From assembly GCF_017921975.2 (NCBI RefSeq), contig NZ_JAGEMO020000013.1, positions 102,495 to 166,494 of the forward strand: 64,000 nt of DNA, given 5' to 3'. This document shows positions 18,382 to 27,008 of this stretch, piece by piece (positions within the stretch are counted from its first letter, which is position 1; every line of letters starts with the position of its first letter). The stretch comes from Hymenobacter terricola. GTDB lineage: Bacteria; Bacteroidota; Bacteroidia; Cytophagales; Hymenobacteraceae. Both the position numbers and the translations under genes were made by a program. Below the pieces are notes generated by a model. That model was not told the DNA's origin, searched no databases, and saw nothing but the letters and a program-made list of their open reading frames with translations.

Positions 18382-19848
18382 ATGATTAAGCTACCACCTC
18401 GCTACGCCGAACCGCTGCCGGCGGCCTTCTTTCCGGCCTCCGCGCCCCTGCCATTTTCCCGGGCCGATTTCGGACCCGATTTCCACTGGGGCGCCTCGGC
18501 CGCCGCTTACCAGACCGAAGGCGCGTGGCAGCACCAGGGCAAAGGCCCGAGCATCTGGGACGATTTTACGCGCCGCAAGGGAGCCATTCGGCGCAACGAG
18601 CACGGGCGCGTGGCCACCGATTTCTACAACCGCTACGAAACCGACCTGGACCTGGCCAGCGGTATGGGCCTGACGGACTTCCGCTTCTCAGCCGCCTGGC
18701 CCCGCGTGCTGCCCGAGGGCACGGGGGCCGTGAACCGGCGTGGCCTCGACTATTACGACCGGCTGGTGGATGCCTGCCTGGAGCGCGACCTGCGCCCCAT
18801 GCTCACGCTCTACCACTGGGACTTGCCCAGCGCGTTGCAGGCCAAAGGCGGCTGGGCCAACCGCAGCATCGTGGGCTGGTTTTCGGAATACGCCCAGATT
18901 ATGGCCCGCCGCCTCGGCGACCGCGTGCCGCACTGGGCCGTGCTCAACGAGCCGATGGTGTTTGTGGGCGCCGGGCACCTGCTGGGCGTGCACGCGCCCG
19001 GCCGGCGGCACCTCGGGGCCTTCCTGGCGGCGGCCCACCATGCCACGCTGGCCCAGGCCGAGGGCGGCCGCGCCCTGCGCGCTCTGCTGCCGGATTCGGC
19101 CCGGATTGGTACCACGTTTTCGTGCTCCTACCTCACGCCGCAACGCCCCGGTAATGCCTATGACGAAGCCGCCACCCGCCGCGCCGATGCCCTGCTGAAC
19201 CGCTTTTTCGTGGAGCCTACCCTCGGCTTGGGCTACCCCGTGGCCGAACTGCCCGCCCTGCGCTGGCTGCTGGACCGCTACCAGAAGCCCGGCGACGAAC
19301 AGCGCATGACCTTCGATTTCGACTTCTGGGGCATCCAGAACTACACCCGCGAAGTGGTGAAATTTTCGCCTTGGCTGCCGCTGCAATGGGCATCGTTGGT
19401 GCCTGCCAAGCAGCGCGGCGTGCCCTATACCGACATGGGCTGGGAAGTATATCCGGAGTCGATTTGCCAAATGTTAAAGCAGTTTGCGGCTTATCCAAAT
19501 GCACCAACTTTGCTCGTAACCGAAAGTGGCTCAGCTTTCCCGGATGTGGCAACGGGGGGGCGCATCCACGACCCGGCCCGTAGCGCCTACCTGCAAGCGG
19601 CTATCGGCCAGGTGCTGCGGGCCCAGCGTGAGGGCGTGGACGTGAGCGGCTATTTTGCCTGGAGCCTGACCGATAATTTTGAGTGGGCCGAGGGCTACGG
19701 GCCGCGTTTCGGCTTAATTCACGTCGATTACGACACCCAGGAGCGCATTGTGAAAGACTCGGGCCGCTGGTACCAGCAGTTTCTGAGCGGCACGGCGGTG
19801 GAAAGTAGCGCGGACTTTGCAGTCCGCGACTCGCACCAACTGGGCTGA
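18382..19848 (+). CDS. Beta-glucosidase, glycoside hydrolase family 1
   Basis: This retaining beta-glycosidase has 488 residues, and the GH1 signature regions are all visible. The N-terminal FHWGASAAAYQTEGAW is followed by the acid/base motif LNEP near residue 190, YHWDLP, and the nucleophile motif VTESG near residue 380; the usual form is TENG, with Ser replacing Asn. The C-terminal SLTDNFEWAEGY is typical. No signal peptide is seen, so it acts in the cytoplasm on imported disaccharides or glycosides. The last 14 residues are encoded by a palindromic repeat that overlaps the 3' end. Confidence 0.92.
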   Translation: MIKLPPRYAEPLPAAFFPASAPLPFSRADFGPDFHWGASAAAYQTEGAWQHQGKGPSIWDDFTRRKGAIRRNEHGRVATDFYNRYETDLDLASGMGLTDFRFSAAWPRVLPEGTGAVNRRGLDYYDRLVDACLERDLRPMLTLYHWDLPSALQAKGGWANRSIVGWFSEYAQIMARRLGDRVPHWAVLNEPMVFVGAGHLLGVHAPGRRHLGAFLAAAHHATLAQAEGGRALRALLPDSARIGTTFSCSYLTPQRPGNAYDEAATRRADALLNRFFVEPTLGLGYPVAELPALRWLLDRYQKPGDEQRMTFDFDFWGIQNYTREVVKFSPWLPLQWASLVPAKQRGVPYTDMGWEVYPESICQMLKQFAAYPNAPTLLVTESGSAFPDVATGGRIHDPARSAYLQAAIGQVLRAQREGVDVSGYFAWSLTDNFEWAEGYGPRFGLIHVDYDTQERIVKDSGRWYQQFLSGTAVESSADFAVRDSHQLG

Positions 19849-19885
19849 TAACCGGCGTACTCGCGGACTGCAGAGTCCATGCTAC
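19805..19885. repeat. Palindromic repeat, GTAGCGCGGACT family, overlapping the GH1 3' end
   Basis: GTAGCGCGGACTTTGCAGTC and its inverted copy ending in GCAGAGTCCATGCTAC flank a short centre. The left arm is in frame with the GH1 gene and supplies its last residues (SADFAVRDS) and its stop. A second copy lies inside pnkp. Confidence 0.75.
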
Positions 19886-19886
19886 A

Positions 19887-20579
19887 TCACAGTAGCAGGT
19901 CCCGGCAGCTCAGAAACTTCTCAACCAACTGTTCTGGCTGCTGCTCATCAAACTCCCCGAAACCCAGCACGAAAGCCGGCGCGGGCTGCACGAATTTGAT
20001 GGCTTGGTTCACCTCTTTCAGGTAGGGGCTGAGCCGGTCTTTGTCGCCGTCAGCGGCGGCGAATTCAGCGTCCCAGCGCAAGGCCTCGGGGTTTTTGCGT
20101 ACCAGGAACGGCAGCACGAACGGGACGAAGCGGCCGAAAATCGGGTTTTCGTCGGTCGTCAGCCGGCTATCGGGCCAGACGTGGAATTCGGCGAATGAAG
20201 CCGGCGGTACCACCACGAATGCCGCCTTTTCCAGCGTCATTTCCGCGAATAGTTCGAGGCGGTTGGGTTGGGCGTAGAGCTGCGCGTAGGCCGCGTACCA
20301 TACGGATACGCCCGCCGGATTCACCAACTGGTAAGGGTGAAACGAGCTGGCAATGCCCAACCCACCGTGGGTGCCGATAGCTAAGGCATACAGCTCTCCA
20401 AACTTCGCTAAATCAGTCGATTGCTGGTAAGGATGGTTGGTGAGGCCGTAGAGGTAGAAGCAGGCGAAATCGTTCAGAGAAGGGCCGATGGGAGCGGCGG
20501 CAGGAGTTGTGTCAGGCACTGGGAGCAACGGTGAAAGTGGGAGGAGCGGCCGGTCAAAAAACGGCTTTATACCATACAA
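19887..20579 (-). CDS. Hypothetical protein, 230 aa
   Basis: This soluble protein is rich in aromatics (FACFYLYGLTNHPYQQSTDL, SFHPYQLVNPAGVSVWYAAY). It has no signal peptide and no motif I can name. It is divergent from hen1, with the starts 84 bp apart if this start is right. That arrangement could share a control region with the RNA-repair genes, but nothing in the sequence ties its function to them. Confidence 0.55.
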   Translation of the reverse strand: MYGIKPFFDRPLLPLSPLLPVPDTTPAAAPIGPSLNDFACFYLYGLTNHPYQQSTDLAKFGELYALAIGTHGGLGIASSFHPYQLVNPAGVSVWYAAYAQLYAQPNRLELFAEMTLEKAAFVVVPPASFAEFHVWPDSRLTTDENPIFGRFVPFVLPFLVRKNPEALRWDAEFAAADGDKDRLSPYLKEVNQAIKFVQPAPAFVLGFGEFDEQQPEQLVEKFLSCRDLLL

Positions 20580-20662
20580 ACCTACTTGTCATCCGGCTAC
20601 GTCGCCTGGTTCTGGCCGGTGCCGTGCTACATTCGGCCACCCGTTTTTCTGGCTTATTGCTC

Positions 20663-22150
20663 ATGCTCCTCACCATCTCCACCACCTACCAGCCCGCCAC
20701 CGACCTCGGCTACCTGCTGCATAAAAACCCGGCGCGCCTGCAAAGCATCGAAGTAGCCGGCGGCGAGGCCCACATCTTCTATCCCGAAGCCTCCGCCGAA
20801 CGCTGCACCGCCGCCCTGCTGCTCGACCTTGACCCCATCGGACTCGTGCGCGGCCGCAGCGGCAGCAATGGCGAAGGCTTTGCCCTGGAGCAATACGTGA
20901 ACGACCGGCCCTACGTAGCCTCGTCCTTCCTGAGCGCGGCCCTGAGCAAAGCCTTCGGCACGGCCATGAACGGCACCTGCAAAGACAAGCCCGACCTGCC
21001 CGCCCAGGCTTTGCCGCTGGCCGTGAAAGTGGCCGTCGTATCCGCGCCCGGCCCCGACTGGCCGCGCCGCCTTTTTGAGCCGTTGGGCTACGAAGTGGAA
21101 ATCGAAACCACGCCGCTCGACCCCACCGTGCCGGAGTGGGGCGACAGCCGCTACTACACCCTGCACCTGCACCACGCCGGCCTGCGCCTGCAGGACGTGC
21201 TGACCCACCTCTACGTGCTGCTCCCGGTGCTCGACAACGACAAGCACTACTACATCGGCGAAAACGAAGCAGAAAAGCTGCTGCACCGCGGCGGCGACTG
21301 GCTGCCCCAGCACCCGGAGCGCGGCTTTATTACGCGGCGTTACCTGCGCTACCTGGCGGCGTACGTGAACCCCACGCTGGCGCGGCTGATGGAAGGGGAT
21401 GAGGACCTGACGGAAACCTCACCCCCTGACCCCCTCTCCCGTGGAGAGGGGGCACCGGAAATGCCCGTTGCAGAATCGTCAGGCTCCCCCTCTCCGCGGG
21501 AGAGGGGGCGGGGGGGTGAGGTGAACGGGGAGGGCGACCAACGCCTGAGCCTCCACGACCAGCGCCTCCAGCAAGTGGCCCACGAAATCTATGAACTAGG
21601 TCCCAAACGCGTGCTCGACCTGGGCTGCGGCGAAGGCAAGCTGCTACGGCTGCTCCTGCGCCAGTCCAAAATCGAGTACCTCCTCGGCATGGACGTGTCG
21701 CACCAAGCCCTGGCCCGCGCCGCCCAGCGCCTGCACCTAGACGAGATGCCCCCGCGCCAGCGCACCCGCCTCGACCTCATCCAGGGCTCGCTGCTTTACC
21801 GCGACGAGCGCCTCGCCGGCTTCGACGCGGCGGCCCTGGTCGAAGTCATCGAGCACCTGGACGAAAACCGCCTCGCCGCCCTCGAAGCCGTGGTGTTTGG
21901 TCAGGCCCGCCCGGCGCACGTCTTCGTCACCACCCCCAACGCCGACTATAACCAACTCTTCGAGAAGCTAAACGCCGGCGAATTCCGCCACGACGACCAC
22001 CGCTTCGAATGGTCCCGCGCCGAGTTCTCTGCCTGGGCTGCCGGCGTGGCCGGGCGGCACGGGTATCAGGTGCGGCTGGTGGGCATGGGGGAGGAGGTGG
22101 AAGGCGTGGGCGCGCCCTCGCAGATGGCGGTGTTTGAAACTACTCTTTAA
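20663..22150 (+). CDS. hen1: 3'-terminal RNA ribose 2'-O-methyltransferase Hen1
   Basis: This enzyme methylates the 2'-OH at the cleaved RNA 3' end during Pnkp/Hen1 repair, so the healed RNA resists being cut again at that site. The 495-residue protein has the bacterial Hen1 N-terminal domain (residues 1-250; starts MLLTISTTYQPATDLGYLLH). It then has an SAM-dependent methyltransferase domain with LDLGCGEGKLL near 316 and the Hen1-type metal site EVIEHLD near 394 plus HDDHRFEWS near 443. The start at 20663 is the family start. Residues about 252-287 come from an in-frame palindromic repeat at the domain junction; without it the length is about 460, as usual for the family. Pnkp lies 0.87 kb downstream on the same strand. 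Confidence 0.93.
   Translation: MLLTISTTYQPATDLGYLLHKNPARLQSIEVAGGEAHIFYPEASAERCTAALLLDLDPIGLVRGRSGSNGEGFALEQYVNDRPYVASSFLSAALSKAFGTAMNGTCKDKPDLPAQALPLAVKVAVVSAPGPDWPRRLFEPLGYEVEIETTPLDPTVPEWGDSRYYTLHLHHAGLRLQDVLTHLYVLLPVLDNDKHYYIGENEAEKLLHRGGDWLPQHPERGFITRRYLRYLAAYVNPTLARLMEGDEDLTETSPPDPLSRGEGAPEMPVAESSGSPSPRERGRGGEVNGEGDQRLSLHDQRLQQVAHEIYELGPKRVLDLGCGEGKLLRLLLRQSKIEYLLGMDVSHQALARAAQRLHLDEMPPRQRTRLDLIQGSLLYRDERLAGFDAAALVEVIEHLDENRLAALEAVVFGQARPAHVFVTTPNADYNQLFEKLNAGEFRHDDHRFEWSRAEFSAWAAGVAGRHGYQVRLVGMGEEVEGVGAPSQMAVFETTL
21417..21521. repeat. In-frame palindromic repeat inside hen1 (105 bp)
   Basis: The element starts CCTCACCCCCTGACCCCCTC and ends GGCGGGGGGGTGAGG, with inner inverted words CTCTCC...GGAGAG. 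Its 105 bp are exactly 35 codons and encode SPPDPLSRGEGAPEM and SGSPSPRERGRGGE in the hen1 frame, with no stop. A second copy of the family is in pnkp at 23722. Confidence 0.85.
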
Positions 22151-22979
22151 CGACGGGTTTAGTACTAAGCTTTAGTTCCTCGACCTTCATTAGGGCATCA
22201 AGGACAAGACTTATTTTGTTCCCGATTAGACAGTAGTATTTGCCTTTTTTAAATTCTGTCATAATGCCGATTAGCTTGTAATCGACTGTCCATTTTTCGT
22301 TTTGATGAGTTGGTAATAGTAGCCATAAACCGCAACCGCTTAAGCCATATGGTTGAATTTTGATTTTTTTATCTTCTCCTGTCCGGACATCTACTCCCTT
22401 TCCCTTAAAATCAAGAATGAAACATGTTTTTGGGTCGAACTTATAATACTCATAAACTTTTTCCTTAGCAGGTTCAACGAAAAACCCTTCTGCTTGAGAT
22501 TGCAACTCTCCATCTATCTCTTTGGTGCTATCCTCTGGATATCCAAAAACGCAATATTGTGTTGCATAGAATAGCTCTGAATGGCCACGGAATTTTGAAA
22601 TAGGAAGGAACCTATAGCCACCTTCTAAAGCAGGAAGTATGTGGGGGTGAAGTTTTATATAGGCTAGGTCTATTGTTTTATCAACACCAAGGTTTGTTAC
22701 CAGAACTTTACCACTTATTGCAGTGAAGCCATCACGACTTTTGATAAACAATGGTTTGGTTTGCGTTAGATGTTCAGCTACATGTGCTGCAGTTAGAATG
22801 TAGTGATGTCCACCTAAAAAAGCCATTATACCAGAACCAAATGGTTTCATCTTAGAGCTAGTATCCATCTCGAAAATTTGACATGTATGAGGCATCAGTT
22901 CATTGCCCATTAGCTTGTCTAAGGCTTCATCTAGCTCAGGCGTAAACGTTATTTTAATAGAGGAGTCAGGGTTAAGCAT
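22140..22979 (-). CDS. Trypsin-like serine protease domain protein
   Basis: This 279-residue chymotrypsin-fold protein has the triad in order: His in TAAHVAEHL, Asp in KTIDLAYIKL, and Ser in YGLSGCGLW. It has no signal peptide, which suggests a cytoplasmic protease like those found with bacterial conflict systems. It is much more AT-rich than hen1 and pnkp, overlaps the hen1 stop by 11 bp tail-to-tail, and starts 37 bp before pnkp on the other strand. It therefore looks like an insertion that split an original hen1-pnkp operon. Its target is unknown. Confidence 0.75.
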   Translation of the reverse strand: MLNPDSSIKITFTPELDEALDKLMGNELMPHTCQIFEMDTSSKMKPFGSGIMAFLGGHHYILTAAHVAEHLTQTKPLFIKSRDGFTAISGKVLVTNLGVDKTIDLAYIKLHPHILPALEGGYRFLPISKFRGHSELFYATQYCVFGYPEDSTKEIDGELQSQAEGFFVEPAKEKVYEYYKFDPKTCFILDFKGKGVDVRTGEDKKIKIQPYGLSGCGLWLLLPTHQNEKWTVDYKLIGIMTEFKKGKYYCLIGNKISLVLDALMKVEELKLSTKPVVKE

Positions 22980-23015
22980 TTTTTAATCGTCGTTTTTGAA
23001 GCAAGTACCTTTCCA

Positions 23016-25790
23016 ATGCCCCAAGATACCCTCAAGCTCCCCGAACTCTCCCTCGTCCTCCTCATCGGCAGCACGGGCGCGGGCAAATCCACCTTCGCCC
23101 GGCGCTTGTTCAAACCCACGGAAATCGTGTCGTCGGATGCCTGCCGAGGCTACGTGGCCGACGATGAAAACGACCAATCGGCCAGTAAAGACGCGTTTGA
23201 GCTGCTGCACTACCTGGTGGCCAAGCGCCTGAAGCGCGGGCTGCTCACCGTGGTCGATGCCACCAACGTGCAGCCCGAAGGCCGCAAGCCCCTGGTGGCC
23301 CTGGCCCGCCAATACCACGTCCTCCCCGTGGCCATCGTGCTCGACGTGCCCGAATCCGTGGCTCAGCAGCGCAACGCCCAGCGCCCCGACCGCCGCCACC
23401 TGGGCCGGCACGTCATTGCCAGCCACCGCCAGCAGCTGCGCCGCAGCCTGCGCAGTCTGAAAGAGGAGGGCTTCCGGCACGTCCACCACCTGCGTAGCGT
23501 GGAAGAAATCGACGCCGTCCAGCACCTCACCCGCGACCGTCTCTACAACAACCGCAAGGAGGAAACCGGCCCCTTCGACATCATCGGCGACGTGCACGGC
23601 TGCTACGAGGAGCTGTGCGCGCTACTGGAGCAGCTGGGGTATCAGGTGTTGGAAGAGCCGATTCTGGATGTGCGGGATTTGGGCGTGCGGGTGGTGGCGC
23701 CGCTGACCGTTCACGCGAGCGCCTCACCCCCTGACCCCCTCTCCGATGGAGAGGGGACACCGGTAATGCACGGTCAGGAATCGCCAGGCTCCCCCTTCTC
23801 CATCGGAGAAGGGGGCCGGGGGGATGAGGCGCGCCGCAAGGCCATCTTCCTCGGCGACTTCGTGGACCGCGGCCCCGCCTCCCCGCAAGTCCTGCGCCTT
23901 GTGATGAGCATGGTGCGCGACGGCACCGCCCTCTGCGTGCCCGGCAACCACGACATCAAGCTCCTGCGCCACCTCAACGGCAAGAAAGTCACCGTCAACC
24001 ACGGCCTGGCCGAAACCCTGGCCCAGTTCGAAGCCGAGCCCGAAGCCTTCAAAAGTGAAGTCCGGCGCTTCCTCGACGGCCTGGTGAGCCACTACGTACT
24101 CGATGGCGGCAAGCTGGTGGTGGCCCACGCCGGCCTCACCGAGGAGATGCAGGGGCGCGGCTCGGGCGCCGTGCGGGCCTTCGCGTTGTTTGGCGAAAGC
24201 ACCGGCGAGATTGACGAATTCGGCCTGCCCGTGCGCTACGAATGGGCCCGCGAGTACCGGGGCCGGGCGATGGTCGCCTTCGGCCACACGCCCGTGCCCG
24301 ATGCCGAATGGCTCAACAACACCATCGACCTCGACACCGGCTGTGTGTTTGGTGGCCGCCTCACCGCCCTGCGCTACCCCGAGCGCGAGCTCGTAGCCGT
24401 GCCCGCCGCGCAAGTCTACTGCGAGCCCGTGCGCCCGCTCAACTACCGCCGCAGTAGCGCGGACTCTGTAGTCCGCGAGTCAGAACGATTCCCGGACCCG
24501 CGGACTACAGAGTCCGCGCTACAATCTGCCCAGCACGAACAAGACGACCTGCTCGACATCCGCGACGTCACCGGCAAGCAGTTCATCGAAACCCGGCTGA
24601 TGCGCGGCGTCACCATCCGCGAGGAAAACGCCGTGGCCGCCCTGGAGGTGATGAGCCGCTTCGCCCTGCACCCCAAGTGGCTGCTGTACCTGCCGCCCAC
24701 CATGTCGCCCACCGAAACCTCGGCCCTGCCCGACCTGCTCGAACACCCCGCCGAAGCCTTCGACTACTACAAACGCCTCGGCGTGGAGCGCGTGGTGTGC
24801 GAAGAAAAGCATATGGGCAGCCGCGTGGTCGTGGTTTTGGGTAAGGACGAAGCCACCATCCAGCGCCGCCTGGGTCTCGTGGGCGAGGGCATCGGCAAGT
24901 GCTACACCCGCACTGGCCGCAACTTCTTCACCGATGCCGCCCTCGAAACCGCCTTCCTCGCCCGCCTGCGCGATGCCTTCACTACGGCCGGCTTCTGGGA
25001 GAAATTCGACACCGACTGGGTCTGCCTCGATGCCGAGCTGCTGCCGTGGTCGGCCAAAGCCCAGGAGTTGGTGAAAAACCAGTACGCCGCCGTGGCCGCC
25101 GCCGCCAACGCTGCCCTGCCCCAGGTCGAAGCCGCCCTCACCGAAGCCGCCGCCCGCAACCTCGACGGCATCGACGCCCTGCTGGCCCGTACTACCGCCC
25201 GCCGCGAAGCCGCCGCCCACTACGCCGCCGCCTATCGCCGCTACTGCTGGCCCGTCCACTCGCTCGATGACCTCAAGCTGGCCCCCTTCCACCTGCTCGC
25301 CACCGAAGGCCGCACCTACTTCGACCGTGACCACGCCTGGCACATGGAAACCCTACGCTCCCTCGCCCTGGCCGACCCCGGCCTGCTCCGCGCCACACCC
25401 TACCGCGTCGTCCCCCTCGCCGACCCGGCCGAAATCGAAGCCGCCATCCAGTGGTGGACCGACCTCACCGCCGCCGGGGGCGAAGGCATGGTGGTGAAGC
25501 CCTACGACTTCGTCCCTCAGGGCAAAGGCGGCCTGCTTCAGCCCGCCCTCAAGTGCCGGGGCCGCGAGTACCTGCGCATCATCTACGGCCCCGATTACCT
25601 GCTGCCCGGCAACCTCGACCGCCTCCGCCAACGCAACGTGAAAGCCAAGCGCAACCTCGCCCTGCGCGAGTTCGCCCTCGGCGTGGAGGGCCTGGAACGC
25701 TTCGTGGCCCGGCAGCCCCTGCGCCGCGTGCATCAGTGCGTCTTCGGCGTGCTCGCGCTGGAAAGTGAGGCGGTGGACCCACGGCTGTAA
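23016..25790 (+). CDS. pnkp: Polynucleotide kinase-phosphatase Pnkp with adenylyltransferase domain
   Basis: This three-domain RNA-repair enzyme acts with Hen1. Residues 1-170 are the 5'-OH kinase (GSTGAGKST at 18-26). Residues 185-475 are the binuclear 2',3'-phosphatase (GDVHGCYEE, GDFVDRGP, GNHD, VAHAG, AFGHTPVPD). Residues 520-924 are the ligase-like adenylyltransferase with nucleotidyl-lysine motif KHMGS (Lys 598) and C-terminal module. The protein is 924 residues; subtracting two in-frame repeat insertions (36 residues between the first two phosphatase motifs, and 23 after the phosphatase domain) gives 865, close to the 870 residues of the Clostridium thermocellum enzyme. The reading frame is intact through both. 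Its stop lies 9 bp from the convergent endonuclease-like relic. Confidence 0.94.
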   Translation: MPQDTLKLPELSLVLLIGSTGAGKSTFARRLFKPTEIVSSDACRGYVADDENDQSASKDAFELLHYLVAKRLKRGLLTVVDATNVQPEGRKPLVALARQYHVLPVAIVLDVPESVAQQRNAQRPDRRHLGRHVIASHRQQLRRSLRSLKEEGFRHVHHLRSVEEIDAVQHLTRDRLYNNRKEETGPFDIIGDVHGCYEELCALLEQLGYQVLEEPILDVRDLGVRVVAPLTVHASASPPDPLSDGEGTPVMHGQESPGSPFSIGEGGRGDEARRKAIFLGDFVDRGPASPQVLRLVMSMVRDGTALCVPGNHDIKLLRHLNGKKVTVNHGLAETLAQFEAEPEAFKSEVRRFLDGLVSHYVLDGGKLVVAHAGLTEEMQGRGSGAVRAFALFGESTGEIDEFGLPVRYEWAREYRGRAMVAFGHTPVPDAEWLNNTIDLDTGCVFGGRLTALRYPERELVAVPAAQVYCEPVRPLNYRRSSADSVVRESERFPDPRTTESALQSAQHEQDDLLDIRDVTGKQFIETRLMRGVTIREENAVAALEVMSRFALHPKWLLYLPPTMSPTETSALPDLLEHPAEAFDYYKRLGVERVVCEEKHMGSRVVVVLGKDEATIQRRLGLVGEGIGKCYTRTGRNFFTDAALETAFLARLRDAFTTAGFWEKFDTDWVCLDAELLPWSAKAQELVKNQYAAVAAAANAALPQVEAALTEAAARNLDGIDALLARTTARREAAAHYAAAYRRYCWPVHSLDDLKLAPFHLLATEGRTYFDRDHAWHMETLRSLALADPGLLRATPYRVVPLADPAEIEAAIQWWTDLTAAGGEGMVVKPYDFVPQGKGGLLQPALKCRGREYLRIIYGPDYLLPGNLDRLRQRNVKAKRNLALREFALGVEGLERFVARQPLRRVHQCVFGVLALESEAVDPRL
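23722..23829. repeat. In-frame palindromic repeat inside pnkp (108 bp)
   Basis: This second copy of the element in hen1 starts with the same CCTCACCCCCTGACCCCCTC and ends GGCCGGGGGGATGAGG. Its 108 bp equal 36 codons, encoding SPPDPLSDGEGTPVM and SPGSPFSIGEGGRGDE. It sits in the phosphatase domain between GDVHG and GDFVDRG, probably in a surface loop. Confidence 0.85.
24454..24522. repeat. In-frame palindromic repeat of a second family inside pnkp (69 bp)
   Basis: GTAGCGCGGACTCTGTAGTC is mirrored by GACTACAGAGTCCGCGCTAC around a 29-base centre. The 69 bp equal 23 codons and encode SSADSVVRESERFP and DPRTTESAL in the linker between phosphatase and ligase-like domains. The same family forms the 3' end of the GH1 gene. 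Confidence 0.85.
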
Positions 25791-25799
25791 TTAATAAAA

Positions 25800-26642
25800 T
25801 TATTGGTTGACATTCAGTGGTAAAACCCGAAGCATAATACTTTCCAGCTTCCTGATATTCTTTTTGCTCAATTCAAGTGGCGTGAACATGACGCAGAAAA
25901 AGATTAAGTCGTCGAATTCTACAAACCCTGTGTACTCTTTGCTCGGATAAGATGGGATATCAATTACACGAATTTTGACAGATGAGTCATTTCTCTTAAT
26001 AGTTGGTATATAGCTGATTTTGGCAGCAGGAAAATCCTGCATTGTGTAAGCTTCTTGGAAGCTCAGAAGGTCATCAAGGCTCTATGTATCAGCATCCTTA
26101 GCAATTAAGTTAACGTACATGAATTCTTTTGAATCTCCAGCCTCTTCAAAACTCAAGCCTCTCTGATAGAAAGACGCTAATATTCCTTCTCTTCGAGTGC
26201 CATCCAGTATCCAGCCAAAAGGTGCAGTTACAATTGCTCCTGACTTTCCGCTATAAATAATCCCTTCGAAGCCTTGAAAATCTTTCAAGTCTTTGAAATT
26301 CAGTATATCGAGTTCTATATCGATTGGGTCTGAAAATGCTCTATTGATTGCTGCCGGGCTAAATCCTTGCTGAGTAATAAGTAAACCTTTGTTCGCTTCG
26401 CAATCATTCAACATGCCAATAAACATCTCAACATCTTTGACATCAATTTTTTTGGAAAAAAACTTTCCATCGATAACAATTCTGATTCTGTTGCCAGCAA
26501 CATAGTCTTCAATTAAAATATCAATTTGCCTCTTAGTTTTAGAATACCGGCCGTCTACGCTCGCATTGTGGGTGATTTCGGTGTTCGGAAATTGTTCTTT
26601 AAAATAGGAGGCAATTTCAACTTCATAATCTTTCCAATTCAT
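25800..26642 (-). pseudogene. Restriction-endonuclease-like gene broken by an in-frame TAG
   Basis: The frame starts at 26642 and would read 280 codons to the TAA at 25800, but a TAG at 26082-26084 (codon 187) interrupts it; both halves are in the same frame. The N-terminal part has a PD-(D/E)XK-like core: RQIDILIEDY, then IRIVIDGKFF, followed by a helix and GLLITQQGFSPAA, as in Mrr-like nucleases. The AT-rich DNA differs from pnkp. The product could be a shortened 186-residue protein, an amber read-through protein, or nothing. The HigA-like gene upstream on the same strand has a similar defect. Confidence 0.65.
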
Positions 26643-26670
26643 GTGTGTAAACTATTCGTAATTACGATTT

Positions 26671-26982
26671 CTACAAAACTGGCAAACTCTGATTCAGCAA
26701 TTCCACACTAAAATTAACCTTCGCGTTTAGCGCCTTAAATACCTTCGTCACCGTGTCGAAACGCGCATCGGTCAGGCTGTTTTCCAGCTTGGAAATCTGC
26801 GCTTTTTGCACGCCCACCAGTTCCCCAAGCTACTGCTGGGTCAGGTTGCGTTGCAGGCGGGCTTCTTTGATGGCTTTGCCGAGCAGGTCGAGGCGGAGTT
26901 CTGCCTCAAAGGCATCGCGCTTGGGCGTACTAATGGAGCCGAGGTGCTTATCAATGACTTCATCCAGCGAATATACCTGCAT
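26671..26982 (-). pseudogene. HigA-like XRE antitoxin gene broken by an in-frame TAG
   Basis: From ATG 26982 the frame gives MQVYSLDEVIDKHLG, a helical stretch (FEAELRLDLLGKAIKEARLQ), then NLTQQ, a TAG at 26830-26832 (codon 51), then LGELVGVQKAQISKLENS and a C-terminal tail to the TAG at 26671. The stop stands in the HTH where relatives have Gln or Glu, so one base change (CAG to TAG) explains it. The gene is 28 bp upstream of the endonuclease-like relic and probably formed an operon with it. No intact HigB toxin gene was found. Confidence 0.75.
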
Positions 26983-27008
26983 TTTCTGGCGGTTTCAATA
27001 GTCACAAG

